Below are positions 10,529-21,051 of a DNA stretch of 64,000 nucleotides, piece by piece. Made by a program: the position numbers and the translations under genes. Each line of letters opens with the position of its first letter. The stretch's first letter is position 1. Source of the stretch: Dactylonectria macrodidyma (lineage: Eukaryota; Ascomycota; Sordariomycetes; Hypocreales; Nectriaceae). Below the pieces are notes generated by a model. That model was not told the origin of the DNA. It was given only the letters and a program-made list of their open reading frames with translations, and made no database searches. The DNA lies in NCBI GenBank assembly GCA_020744425.1, contig JAGMUV010000014.1:62001-126000 (forward strand), in the 5' to 3' direction.

Positions 10529-13460
10529 ATGTCAGACCCTATCACGGCCTCAATAGAGATCGGGATCTCAGCCGCCAAGGCCAGTGCTGCGATCGCGACT
10601 TGGTGGCAAGTCAGGCAGTCGAACAAACGCGAGGAGGGACAGGGAGCGCCCAGTGGAAGGGGAGCTGGCCTGGATGAAATATTCTTGGTCTTCTCATCTT
10701 TGGGTCAGCGACTGATGGCGCTGGATGTCATCAACTACGACGCATTGCCCCAGGCCCTCGCAGCTGTCCTGGCAGCAATGGATACCTCTGAGGACGCTCT
10801 TTCTTATGAGCTGGGTCTTTTGGATCCAATATTGCAATATCTTGTTGCTTGCGCCTTCGTGTTTTGCGCCGCTTGTCATCCCATGCCCATTTACTATGGA
10901 TACGGCTGTGGAGTCATGAATCACCCAACATGGGCTAATCCCGAGAACAAAACGTTTTGGAATTTGGACATCGATCAAGCAATTGCCTACTTCAAGAGCG
11001 TTCCCCACCCATGGAAATTGCTCAAGAAGTCACCATCTGAGATCGGCAAGAGCGAGCCCACTTACGAGCAGGTTGATAAGAAGACGATAAAGTTGGGGCA
11101 GAGCCTATACACAGATGTTGTCAAGCAATTCGAGAAGTATGGATACCCTCAGCCACTACCTCCGAATGACAACATAAAAATCGGCTTTTGGTCGATTCCA
11201 TTCGCAACCTATGGCGGCGCGTCTATTTATGCCGACCACGGCCATGACTTTTCAGGACTATTGGCTTGGCAACAAGACCCGGGCCGTTTTCTGTACGCCT
11301 GGACCGTTGGTGAGCAGGCTGATCTTCGACCTGGGCAGGCAATCGTGCTCCAGGACGATCATATCAGAGCCTTGGCTAGTTGGCTGGAGGGACTGAACGG
11401 AATCACTTTCAAAGTTCTCCTGGACTCGGAACTAGATTGGAGTAAACTCAAGTTCAAGGCGTCGACAAAGAAGTATTTGATGGCACAGACCGGAAGCGAG
11501 TATGGGATTAAGAACATGCCCGAGGTCATTGTACGAAATCCCGACCCTATGGCGGTGTTGACCGCGCGACTTGACACGCTCCACATGGTGTCGATGTCAG
11601 TACCATTGGTCAAAGCCAAGGGATCGCCAGTGGCTTCCGCAAGCGCATCATCGCCTCCACCCACCTCACCCGAACTGATAGCTCCTCAATCACCTGGAGC
11701 TTACGTTCCTACACCTACATCTCCACTGTCGGCGATTTCCCCACAAGCAATCCTGGCATCAACAACCGCTGATCCAGTGCATATTCACACGGAAGCCCAA
11801 ATGCCTCGTGCAGAGCCATACATGCCGTCAACACCGATCAGTCCTCAAGTCCCATCATCAACTCCCTTATCAACGATTGCATCTTCAGACACCCTCCCCC
11901 CTCTTCCACCTGGGTGGGAACAAAGATTCACTCCTGATGGAAGGCCTTACTATGTCGACCACAGCACGCAAGCCACAACCTGGGATCGACCAGCTCCTGT
12001 TACCCTGCCTCCTCTTCCACCTGGGTGGGAGGAAAGGTTGACACCGGACGGGAGGCGTTACTATGCTAACAACATCACGCAAGCTACAACCTGGGAGCGG
12101 CCAGCTCCAGCTCCATTGCCTCCTCTTCCGCCTGGGTGGGAGGAGAGATTAACTCCTGATGGAAGGTCTTACTATGCAAACCACAACACCCAGGCTACAA
12201 CCTGGGAGCGACCAGTTCCTCCCCCCCTGCCGCCACTTCCACCTGGATGGGAGCAAATACTGACACCGGACGGAAGGATTTACTATGTCAACCACAACTC
12301 CCGATCTACATCGTGGGATCGTCCATCTCCTGTGGACACTGTGCTGCCTACTTGTCAGACATCGGGATCAAGAAGACCAGTGTCACTTAGCACTGTGAGC
12401 TCTTCTTTCAGTATGCCTCGCTCCGACGGAGGCTCTTCTATTACTATGTAGTCAGATTCTACCATGGGCGCTGTCAGATCCGAACAAGATGTTGTAAAGC
12501 CAAAGGACCATCCAAGGCGTCCTCCACAAAAGCGTCGAGAGTTGGGGAATACCCATTTATACACCGGACAGGGAAAGGCCATCTGCTGGGTAGCCGAGAT
12601 GCCCGTCATTCCTGACATCTATGAACAACTCTCATCTGATCAACACGAGTCCTCATACATCAGACACACTGCACTTGCAGGCGAGGCTTCGGACCTACCA
12701 AAACTGGGGCACGCTTTTCGTCAAACTGGCCGTACCGAGCTTCTCATCGGCGTAAATGTACATGAAGAGCCAACTTACAAGCGTGAAGTTTTGAACAGCC
12801 AACTGATAGCCACGCTTGGTAGCGTCATGGAGGAACTTACGACGCACTCGTTTTCCTATGATTTTAGTGACAGATGCAATGGCTCTCGGTTGACAGGCAT
12901 TGTCGTCTGCATCATGGTACATCAAGATCGAATGAAGGAACTCCCCTGGCTGCGGCAAATGGGAATCAGTTTCCTCTGGGACCTTCCTTCTTCCGTTCGG
13001 ATAAGTGACTCGAAGAAGGCGGATAACAAGTTCTACGATGATGCGCATAAAGCCACCCGCAAGATTCTTGGCAAGGAGGTTAAACTGATTCTGAATGAGG
13101 TTCGTAATTACTCTTGTGCTAACTAGTTTTTGGTCCTTATACTAATTAACGTAGTACACAACTCCGATGCGCTTGCCGAACTGGCGAAAAAGAGACACTC
13201 TCATACCCGACATAGTATCAGGAGGAGGCCCGATTCAAATCTTGCTGTGCTCAACTTATCGCCCTTGTGGCTTGGGACTGTTAGGAAGGGAATGGTTGGA
13301 GCAAATCGGCAGTCTACTAGATGCCCGATTATGTATCTCCGTCAAGGGTGGAACAGCAGTGACTGCTGGGGTGATCGAAAAACAGTGGCAGCTGTCCAAA
13401 GACAAGAGGAAACCAAGTGAGTCGGGCACTAATATTTACGTTGAGGAGTACCTTGGATAA
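10529..13460 (+). CDS. Four-WW-domain protein fused to a chitin-synthase-like N-terminal region
   Basis: I model three exons: 10529-12394, 12452-13099 and 13155-13460, giving 939 residues. The 57-base first intron (GTGAGC...TAG) is a multiple of three and ends on a TAG that otherwise stops the same frame. The second (GTTCGT, branch ACTAATTAAC, GTAG) is 55 bases. Residues 1-350 match nothing I know; 360-455 are Pro/Ser-rich. Four WW domains have first Trp at residues 463, 500, 537 and 574. From about residue 650 the motif order follows fungal chitin synthases: TELLIGVNVHEE (family TELFIVVTMYNED), GIVVCIMVHQDR (IVVCIVSDGR), NEYTTP (FEYTTQ), PIQILLC (PVQILFC), LCISVKGGT (VCILLDVGT). The GT2 catalytic core, QRRRW and membrane helices are absent, so it cannot be an ordinary chitin synthase. 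A GTGAGT at 13416 may start a further intron, leaving the 3' end uncertain. Confidence 0.7.
11895..12340 (+). repeat. Four tandem 111-base WW-coding repeats
   Basis: Each unit encodes 37 residues with the core PPLPPGWE...TPDGR-YY...T-TW-RP. The proline-rich linker PPLPP lies within every unit. The period between the first Trp codons is exactly 37 codons each time. The units are similar in DNA as well as in protein, which points to recent internal duplication. The fourth is the most diverged (STSWDRPS, GWEQIL). Confidence 0.9.
12395..12451 (+). other. Candidate 57-base intron ending on an in-frame TAG
   Basis: It begins GTGAGC, ends TATGTAG, and lies in phase 0. Spliced, the WW part reads straight into the chitin-synthase-like part. 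Retained, translation stops at the TAG after 640 residues and yields a WW-only protein. The same-frame continuation 12 bases after the stop argues that both parts belong to one gene. Confidence 0.6.
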
Positions 13461-13674
13461 GCTGAAAGGGTGTCATGCGAGGGAATGTCTGGCACAATTA
13501 CGGCACTCGTAGTTATCTTGCATGATCTTTTATTCATTTTAGATCGATTCGCCCTCGAAGAGCCGAGGCGGAAACGAGGAAAGAGAGGATACGATGGAGG
13601 GAGAAGGGAAGAAGAAGACAAGCCATGTATAAATAAACCCATCAACAGCAGGCCAAGAACTCCACGCCATCTAA

Positions 13675-15096
13675 TCATTCAGAAGGAATCAAAGGCGATA
13701 CAAAATTGGCTTGATTGCCTGTTCTCCGTTTGTCCAGCCAGTAACCCTCCATCCGGCCCTGAACCCGAAACCACAGCTCAACCAGAGAGCGGTCGATCCA
13801 GTCCTCGTTTCCATCTCGATTCCAGAACTTGTCATGAAGTGAGGCTGCGCCATGCTCCAGGGCCTGCTTTGTCGGCCAATTGACATTCCACACGCCAGGG
13901 GAGAGCCAGGAAATAGGCAGAGGTCCCCTGTGGCGATGAGCGAAGTTTAACAGGCCCTGCTCCATGAATCCTGTATTCAAGGCCTTGGGAGGTGCATCGA
14001 GATCCATGATCCATGTATAGTACTTGAACAATGCGAGGTCTGGCTTCATGAGATAAAATCCGCCGTTGAACAAGCCCTCTGTTGCCAAGAGGGGAGGCCA
14101 AGGGTAAGATGGGCCACCCATGTCGCCAACGCCAAGAAAAAGATATGAAGGCGGCAACGTTGGAGGCTCAGAATGAGATTGTTCTCTTGCAGCAGTGACT
14201 GAGAGGGGGTCGACACCGACGGGGATACCAGCGTATTCTGGCCTTATTTTCTGAGTGGCGCCAGTGATGAGTTCCTGTCGAGCTTCTGGCAGGTTGAAGA
14301 TGGGGTCGAGCGGGCGGGTAAGAAGCATGTCATTGTCAAGGTAGAGAATCCGGTCGAATTGCGTAAGAGTCCACAGATTCAATTTGCTAAATTGATCGAT
14401 CCACCTCTGCTCGGCAGGTTGCATCCAATGCTTGAGCGGTGCGGGTGAATCAACCTCGATAATGGTTGCGCCTTCTATCTCCAGGATCTCGCGTTTGCGT
14501 TTGGAAACATGAGGAGCAACCAAAACGAGGACCGGGATCCGAGAGAACACTCCGCCTTGCTGGCCGATCTTGGTCTCTGGCTGGTGTAACAGCTGGAAGA
14601 GAAGGACGCGGGTGGCAGTGAAGTAAGGGTCTGGCAGTGACTCGTCGTGCATGCGGGTGGACAGAAAGGTAGCAAAGGCGAACCGCTGGCCCTCGGGAGG
14701 GTCTCTGAGGCTTTCGTCTGCCTCCGAAGCCTCTGCTGGTGATGAGCTTTCCGTAGAACCAGTGGTCGTAGATGCCGATGGTGATAGCGATGACGAAACG
14801 AGAGCCGCAGTGGGGTGTGAAGCCTGTGGATTTCCCTCTGTAGCCGGCGATGGCAAGATGGAGATAGAGTCGGAGATGGAAGCGGAGGCTGAATTAGGCG
14901 GGTTCGATGCATTTGCCAAGGTCGGCTCTGATTGTTCTGCACTTGGTACTACTTCCTTGGCGTGGGAGCCCGGGCCAGTGAGAGACACATGTCCAAAGTC
15001 AACCCCTAGGAGATAGGACCCCGTCGATAGTATCAGTACCAAGAAAAATACCGTAGCCAGAGTCAGAGTCGACAGACGCATGCGAGAGGAGGTCAT
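13675..15096 (-). CDS. GT8-family type II membrane glycosyltransferase
   Basis: Single exon, 473 residues from the ATG at 15096 (context CACAATGAC); the frame is open farther upstream but has no ATG there. A short cytosolic tail and a signal anchor (RLSTLTLATVFFLVLILSTG) are followed by a Ser/Thr/Pro-rich stem of roughly 110 residues. The luminal catalytic domain starts with FATFLSTR and carries the metal- and nucleotide-sugar-binding motif YLDNDM at residues 252-257 (D254, D256), then LLTRPLDPIF. NGGFYLMKPDLALF and MEQGLLNFAHR complete the glycogenin-like GT8 pattern. The topology fits a Golgi sugar transferase. Donor and acceptor cannot be told from the sequence. No lesion was seen. Confidence 0.85.
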   Translation of the reverse strand: MTSSRMRLSTLTLATVFFLVLILSTGSYLLGVDFGHVSLTGPGSHAKEVVPSAEQSEPTLANASNPPNSASASISDSISILPSPATEGNPQASHPTAALVSSSLSPSASTTTGSTESSSPAEASEADESLRDPPEGQRFAFATFLSTRMHDESLPDPYFTATRVLLFQLLHQPETKIGQQGGVFSRIPVLVLVAPHVSKRKREILEIEGATIIEVDSPAPLKHWMQPAEQRWIDQFSKLNLWTLTQFDRILYLDNDMLLTRPLDPIFNLPEARQELITGATQKIRPEYAGIPVGVDPLSVTAAREQSHSEPPTLPPSYLFLGVGDMGGPSYPWPPLLATEGLFNGGFYLMKPDLALFKYYTWIMDLDAPPKALNTGFMEQGLLNFAHRHRGPLPISWLSPGVWNVNWPTKQALEHGAASLHDKFWNRDGNEDWIDRSLVELWFRVQGRMEGYWLDKRRTGNQANFVSPLIPSE

Positions 15097-15600
15097 TGTG
15101 CAGAATCGACAAGGCGCCTGAGGACGCGCGTCTGTCGGTCCAGTCAATGACAACGCAGATGCGAAGCCAGCGTCGATGACCTGGGAAAGGAGGAAGGAGA
15201 AAAACGGCCTTGGACTAGGACACGATACGTACGTAAGTTAGACCTAGTCTACTACTAGCCGCAAGCAGATGGTCGATTCAAGCCTCCGCGCCCGCTGCCA
15301 ATAATTACGGATTCTTAGGCTTAGTGGGATGAATCCAGCATGTCAGGGCTGTTTCACTAGTGATCAATTATTGGTGGCGCCTTACCAACTACACCTAATT
15401 GAGCACCGCTAGAACCAGGCTATCTCCAATCTGGATCCTGGATTGCCACAGTGAGTTGTATCTTCCCTGAAAGTGAGCCTACGGAAAGCATGAAGCCTCA
15501 ACACAAAATCCGTTAACGCGAGACCATATTGTTAAGATAGTTACAGTAGCCTCTTCGATGTCCATTCTTACCCCTTGCCCTGTCGAATTTCTTTGTAATA
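15097..15600. other. Intergenic, promoter side of the GT8 gene
   Basis: No open frame with support. Contains a short self-complementary ACGTACGT at about 15228-15235. Confidence 0.5.
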
Positions 15601-17880
15601 TCATCTTGTTAGAACCCCCGTTTTTAACGGAGGACCAGTTTCCGTACCTTGCCGGCTTCCATCAGTCACCCGATTACAGGTCGTGATGGAGGAGAGCCGG
15701 TGGACAATTACGAGAATGGTCCTTTGCTGGAAAGCTGATGACAAGACCTTCTGGATTGCTGTGTTTGACGCCTGGTCCACTGAAGCTGTCGCATCTTCTA
15801 GGACCATGATTTTTGATTGCCTCTGTTGCATCTGATAGGAAGGGTGCATTGTGATGTGAATAGAAGCTCTTCATTTCTATCTAACTGAGGGCTCGCGGCA
15901 GACCTATTTGTAGGTTGCCCTCATAGCTATGATAAGGTTCTCGGTAGACCGGATCCCAAGGGATCCGGGTCTTCGAGACCGGCTTGTTAGGAAGCCGGGT
16001 CTTTGAGACCGGTTTACTAGAGATCCGAGCCTTTGAGACTTTATCTTCAGTCTCAACAGTTGATAGATGTGACAGCCTCACAATCGCTCTAGCAATGCTC
16101 AGGACCTGTCCTTGGCTTAGTGGAAAGTTGAGGTCTTGAGAAGCCACCATTGTATCCCATAACAAGGATATTAGTGTCGCTTCGTCAGCTGGGCCTCTGC
16201 TAGATTCTGCATTTCGGCGCTCAGCACTATTCTCGCCCGGATGCAGTAGTACTACATATGTCAATCGCACCTGCGAGTTGCTTCCAGTAGGACGTCCCTG
16301 ATGCGTCAAGGTTGAATTTCACCCTCCCCCCACTCTCCCCAAATAGTACTGCTTCTTGCGGGATGTTGGTCAATCTCTTCCGGAGATTTCTCACGGGAGC
16401 AGCAATGACATCTGCCTCTTTTATGATGATGGAGCTCTAGGTGATGCTTATGACGGTAAGGAGGGAAGACTTCCCACTACCCGTCCGCCTAACAATGGCA
16501 ACTTTCTCACCAGGAGAGATGGTGAATGATACGTCGCATAGACTTCTAGACCAGTGGACTCGTGTTTAGACTCCCAATTGCCCGTCCCGAGGCCATGAGC
16601 GGGAACCGACTCCTCTTCCTTTATGTCATGGTCGTTTTCAGCTCTTTGCCAGAGGATAACGACGCGTATTCTCGAATGCGGTAAAATGAGCTCGATCTCT
16701 AGTTCATTTCATGTTCCGCACAAGATTGAGGATGATCTGGCCGAGACCAATTGAATTCGCTAGAGCACAGCGAATCCTACCAAAGAAGCTGCCAACACCA
16801 TCAATGACCGTACAACAGATGCGAGAGCCTTAGCAGATAATTGGGTTCATAATGAGGAGATTGTCCACAGGAATAGAATCTAGTGAGAGTATGTCGAGCA
16901 CAAAGCGGTTGATGACTTGTCCAGGAGGATTCTTCTTGTACCAGTCAAATGACATATAGATGACTTCCGATACAAGCTTCTTGTGCATTGTGTGGGCAGT
17001 TCTCCAGGTCCTTAGCTAGAAGTAGACCTGGCTCATCACTGAGAGGCGAGAAAAGGGCGCAAGTGCCGTGTCATGGATAGCGACATAGAAGCTATTATGG
17101 AACGCCTCTTGTTGAGAGCAAGCACTGGTCCAGGCAGACAGCCATAGAAGGATTGCGAATAAAGAAAGTCATGCGAGAAGCCAGAGGCAAATGGCCAGAC
17201 TTGCATGACCTTGACCCCCGAATACTCTCATGTACTCGTAGAAGAGCGTTCAAGGATTTCATCGTTGGACGATTGTCTCCCGTTCTATCTTCTCGGCCAG
17301 ATCCTTTTCTCTATGCATGGTGTCGTAGCTATCGAGCCTTCACATTGCCGTTGGTGAAGAGATCCGCGGTGGGCTTGAGTGCGCGCTGAGCAATTGTTGA
17401 ATAGGATTAGACCCCCTTTTTAGTTTCAAAGCCATGGTTCCGTTCAACGCCCCCACAACCAAATATTACCTTGCCCACTGCGGCTTGCATCTGTGGCCAA
17501 GATGACTGTCCGACTTTGCCGGATTTCACACTGAAAACAATGCGTCCAAATATATCTCTGCGTCGAAGCATCCATTCACTAAGAAAACGTCGTCGAGGAG
17601 CAGAGTTGAAGTCTTCGAGTAAACAACACGAGCAAGACAGATCCTTTACATCTGTCCACCACACAAATTCGCTCCATTGGCTCCAGCCTCAGTCTTGTCT
17701 CCCAGAGGTAGCTTCTGAAGTCGGTAATCAAAGCACAGGCGTCGGCGGTCTTCTGGTGCCGCATTGGCTCAAATAGTTCATGCAGTAGACTGTTTGCTCG
17801 GATGGTATCGTTTAGCAACCACAGCACTTGTGAAGCATATGCGACATCCCTCAGATACGAGCCCTAGCTTGGGTTATCTA
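15601..17880 (-). pseudogene. ABCC (MRP/YOR1-like) transporter pseudogene
   Basis: Read from high to low coordinates, the pieces follow ABCC order. A first NBD fragment at about 17880-17440 has AYASQVLWLLNDTIRAN and a broken signature-Walker B stretch. A membrane-domain relic near 16960-16750 reads NPPGQVINRFVLDILSLD. The second Walker A near 16510-16470 reads RRTGSGKSSLL. LSQGQVLSIARAIVR near 16125-16080 is followed, after the LTR insertion, by MVLEDATASVD and ILVIVHRL near 15805-15690. The frame changes repeatedly and many stops occur. The N-terminal half upstream of NBD1 was not found. The solo LTR splits the second NBD between its signature and Walker B. Dead gene, high confidence; the ABCC subfamily is assigned from ATASVD-type motifs and the NBD1 fragment. 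Confidence 0.82.
15824..16074 (-). mobile_element. Solo LTR of the Copia family seen at 39.1-44.9 kb
   Basis: 251 bases, inverted relative to the full element, with TGT...ACA ends. It is flanked by perfect 5-base target duplications GCCTC (15819-15823 and 16075-16079). I count about four differences from the LTRs of the complete copy, so it is older. Recombination between two LTRs of an earlier insertion would have removed the coding part. It lies inside the ABCC pseudogene. Confidence 0.93.
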
Positions 17881-19033
17881 CGGATTTTATTCATGGCATG
17901 GGATGATGAGTAGTTATGACACGAGGCAGTGAGCAGAACGCGCGCGTCGTGCCGTCATAGGTAGTGAAAGCCTATTCTTGTTTCCTTTCTTGGGATTCAA
18001 ACAGTCCATCCTTCTCTAATGATGGCGAATTGGTGTCCTGTTAAATGTGCTGTGGGTTCATGCTGGGCCGTAGACCGGAGCTGGTTGGCGAAATATTGCC
18101 TCGGCAAGCTGACCCACAGCTAGGGCTTGAAAGGCAACGGAGGACTCGTTCGTTGTTTCTTGCCGCCAGGCCTCGCCATGCCTAGGTGGCGTCGACAGTT
18201 GCAACCATGCCGATGCACCCCACGCGGTATTTTCCTTCGTATAGTCCTATCCACCCCTGTCTCTCTTTCTTCAATGATGTTCCCGTTGACGGCGTAACAA
18301 TACCATCCACTAGCTAAATCAAACGTTGGGCACGATCATGTGAACTTCAGTCTTCCTGATATCTAAAAGGCTACCTCACATAGCCTATTTTGGAAGGTCT
18401 TAACCGCTGACGACAAAATAGAAGACAGCACCATCTTGACCCATTCGCCAATGACCACCCAGTCATTCGATGTGTGACTGGAGCGCGTCTTCCGCCGTTT
18501 TCGGACACAACCATCGGAGTGCATGGTGCAGCGTAACATCCTACGAGTGTGGGGGCAGATATTAACCTCTTTTTAGACTTAAATCCGATCATGGGCATAT
18601 ATCACGAGATTATGCCGGAAGGGTTCTCTTTCACTGCTACCATAAGCTGGGTTGCCTGGTAGGAAGTGTGGGTTACTCAGACCCCACCTATCTTATCAGC
18701 CATTTAAAAAGACCTGCTGCAACCCAACCAAGCCCATCTCCCATGGTGATGATCCTTACCGCTTCAACTAGTATCGGACGTATGCTTGGCCGAAATAGTT
18801 ATCTGATCTGCAATATTACACTGAATTCTTCACCCCACCCCCACGAAGAAAAAAGAGTGGCGAATGGTGGACGAGTTCCAAGTTCGGATGACTAGGTAGT
18901 CAAGGTAGTTAGGTAATCGAACCATGCAAGGATGGGCGGTAGTTTAAAAGCAGCGGGGGTGCCCCCGTCAATCTTATCAATCTGATCTACACCTTTTGAC
19001 CTACCTCCTAGTGACCAACTGACATTTTCCATC
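17881..19033. other. Intergenic, upstream of the MFS carrier
   Basis: No gene seen. Small open frames lack motifs. The last few hundred bases are the likely promoter of the gene starting at 19034. Confidence 0.5.
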
Positions 19034-20707
19034 ATGGCGCAAGAAAAGGGAACAGATCAACCTCCGCAGTTCGAGTCGAGCTCCATGAAAGGTGTCATCA
19101 TCAACGATGTTTCTACCTACGAAGCCATCAACTTGAACCGCGAAGCACTTGATAGCGATCTCACCCCAGAAGAGGCAAGGGCTTTGAGATGGAAAATCGA
19201 CCTCCGTTTGATGCCGTTGCTTTGCATCACATATGCTCTTCAGGCAATTGACAAAAATACACTGAGCTATGCAGCAGTGTTTGGTATTCGAGAAGAGACC
19301 AACCTGCAAGGAACGGATTATTCATGGATCAGCGCCATCTTTTATCTCGGCTACATGGTATCGGAATTTCCGAGCAACTTGCTCCTGCAGAGGTTACCAA
19401 TAAATCGCGTCATGTCAGCCACCGTAAGTTCATGTCCAGATTTTACTCTGCCTGTTCTCGATGCAGGTTTTCTGACAAACCTAGGTTATCCTTTGGGGAG
19501 CAATTCTGATGTGTCACGGAGCTGCTCCATCGTTTGGTAGCCTCGCCGCTGTTCGAACCCTTCTGGGTGTATTCGAGTCAGCAATCCAGCCTGGAACGAT
19601 GTTGTTATTCACCATGTATTACACGCGCGAGGAGCAACCGTTCCGATTCGGTATTTGGATTGGGTCCTCTGGTGTCGGGTACATACTCGCCGGCATCGCC
19701 AGCTTCGGCATCGGCCATGTCGAGGGAGCTTTGTCATCGTGGAGAGTTCTTTTTATCATCTGGGGCTCTATCACTGTCGCCTGGGGAATTTTCTGTTGGA
19801 TTGCCCTCCCTGGAACTCCCATGCGGGCGAAATTTCTAACGCAAAGGGAACGAAGCCTCGTTGTAGGACGTGTCAAGGACAACGGCACTGGAATCGAAAA
19901 CCGACAGTTCAAATTCAAGCAATTCCGAGAAGCCATGCTGGATCTGAAGACTTGGTTCATTTTCTTCTTCGCGGTGTGCAGTAACTCGCCGAATGGAGGA
20001 TTGTCTGCTGTGAGTACCTCGCCAGCTCTACTGATTGTGATGTTGACCCCTTTAAGTTTCAAGGCCTTATCATCAAAGGAGCAGGCTTCAGCACATTGAG
20101 AACTACCCTTCTCCAGATGCCCTCCGGTGCAGTCCAGCTGGTTGCATGCCTTTTAGCCTGGTATTGTCTCACCTTTGTACCCTACTCAAGTCCGTACTAA
20201 CCAGTAGCCAGTCATTTTGCCACCCGATATTCCAACTGCAGAATTCTTATCATGCTCATCGCAATGATCCCATTTCTTGGGGGCCTACTGGGACTTCGAC
20301 TTCTGTCGCAGGACAACTCGTATGGTCGGCTAGCATGCTTGTGGGTGACCTTCTGCTATACTGCTGCTGGCACATTGAGTATGTCCGTTGCAATTGCCAA
20401 TACCGCTGGCCATACTAAGAAAATCACGACAAACGCCATGCTTCTCATTGGCTACTGCATTGGTAACTTCATCGGACCATTCTTCTTCAAAACTGAGCAG
20501 GCACCCCTCTATCCGCTCGGTGTGGGAATGATGTTCTTCTGCCTTGGTATCCAGGTCCTGTGCCTAACTGGAATTTGGATCTTGTTGTGGTCCAGAAACA
20601 GGTCAAGGGCAGATTTCCATGCCAGGGCAACCGAAGAACGAGCTTGGGAACGAGGTTTGCTCGATGAAACTGATTTGGAGAACAAGTACTTCAAATACGT
20701 GTATTAG
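19034..20707 (+). CDS. DAL5-type MFS transporter (anion:cation symporter family)
   Basis: Four exons, 19034-19423, 19485-20009, 20057-20160 and 20212-20707, with introns of 61, 47 and 51 bases that keep frame; 504 residues. The start context is catcATGGCG. Family motifs in order: RWKIDLRLMPLLCITYALQ and IDKNTLSYAAVFGIREE (the D-[RK]-x-x-L-x-x-A motif), YLGYMVSEFP, then LGVFESAIQPG and WRVLFIIWG. The second half has PNGGLSAFQGLIIKGAGFST across the second junction, and SVAIANTAGHTKK. The C-terminal tail FKYVY is cytosolic. Twelve helices are expected. The family carries allantoate, nicotinate, pantothenate, biotin or similar acids; the substrate is unknown. No lesion was seen. Confidence 0.9.
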
Positions 20708-21051
20708 AAGGGAATAGTCTTCGCTGTCCAATTGCGGCTAAGACATACCACTCGAAGCGATTCTGAGAAATTCTCCTTCTTTCTTGGAAGGGAAAACCTC
20801 TTCGTATTAGCTTTAGCTACTCTGAGCTGGCTGGGCGGATGGTGAGTTGGAATGACCTACACTAGGCTAGGGTCTTTGGATTTGGTCAGCAGATGGGGAC
20901 GATGGTTACTAAATCAGTTCTCATTTCAGATCCTTCAATATGGTAGCAAAGCCAGGCGTGCACACCTGACCCAATTATTCCGATCACTCCAAATCATCAT
21001 GTCGCGAACCACGTCAATAACGCACGAACATCTGTAGTCCCTCCTGAGCTC
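20708..21051. other. Convergent intergenic, no gene seen
   Basis: Lies between the 3' end of the MFS carrier and the 3' end of the degenerate membrane-protein gene. No feature recognised. Confidence 0.5.

Noticed and set aside
12449..12451. Stop-codon readthrough at the TAG between the WW and chitin-synthase-like parts
   Set aside because: The following TCA is not a known strong readthrough context, and an in-frame intron explains the stop more simply.
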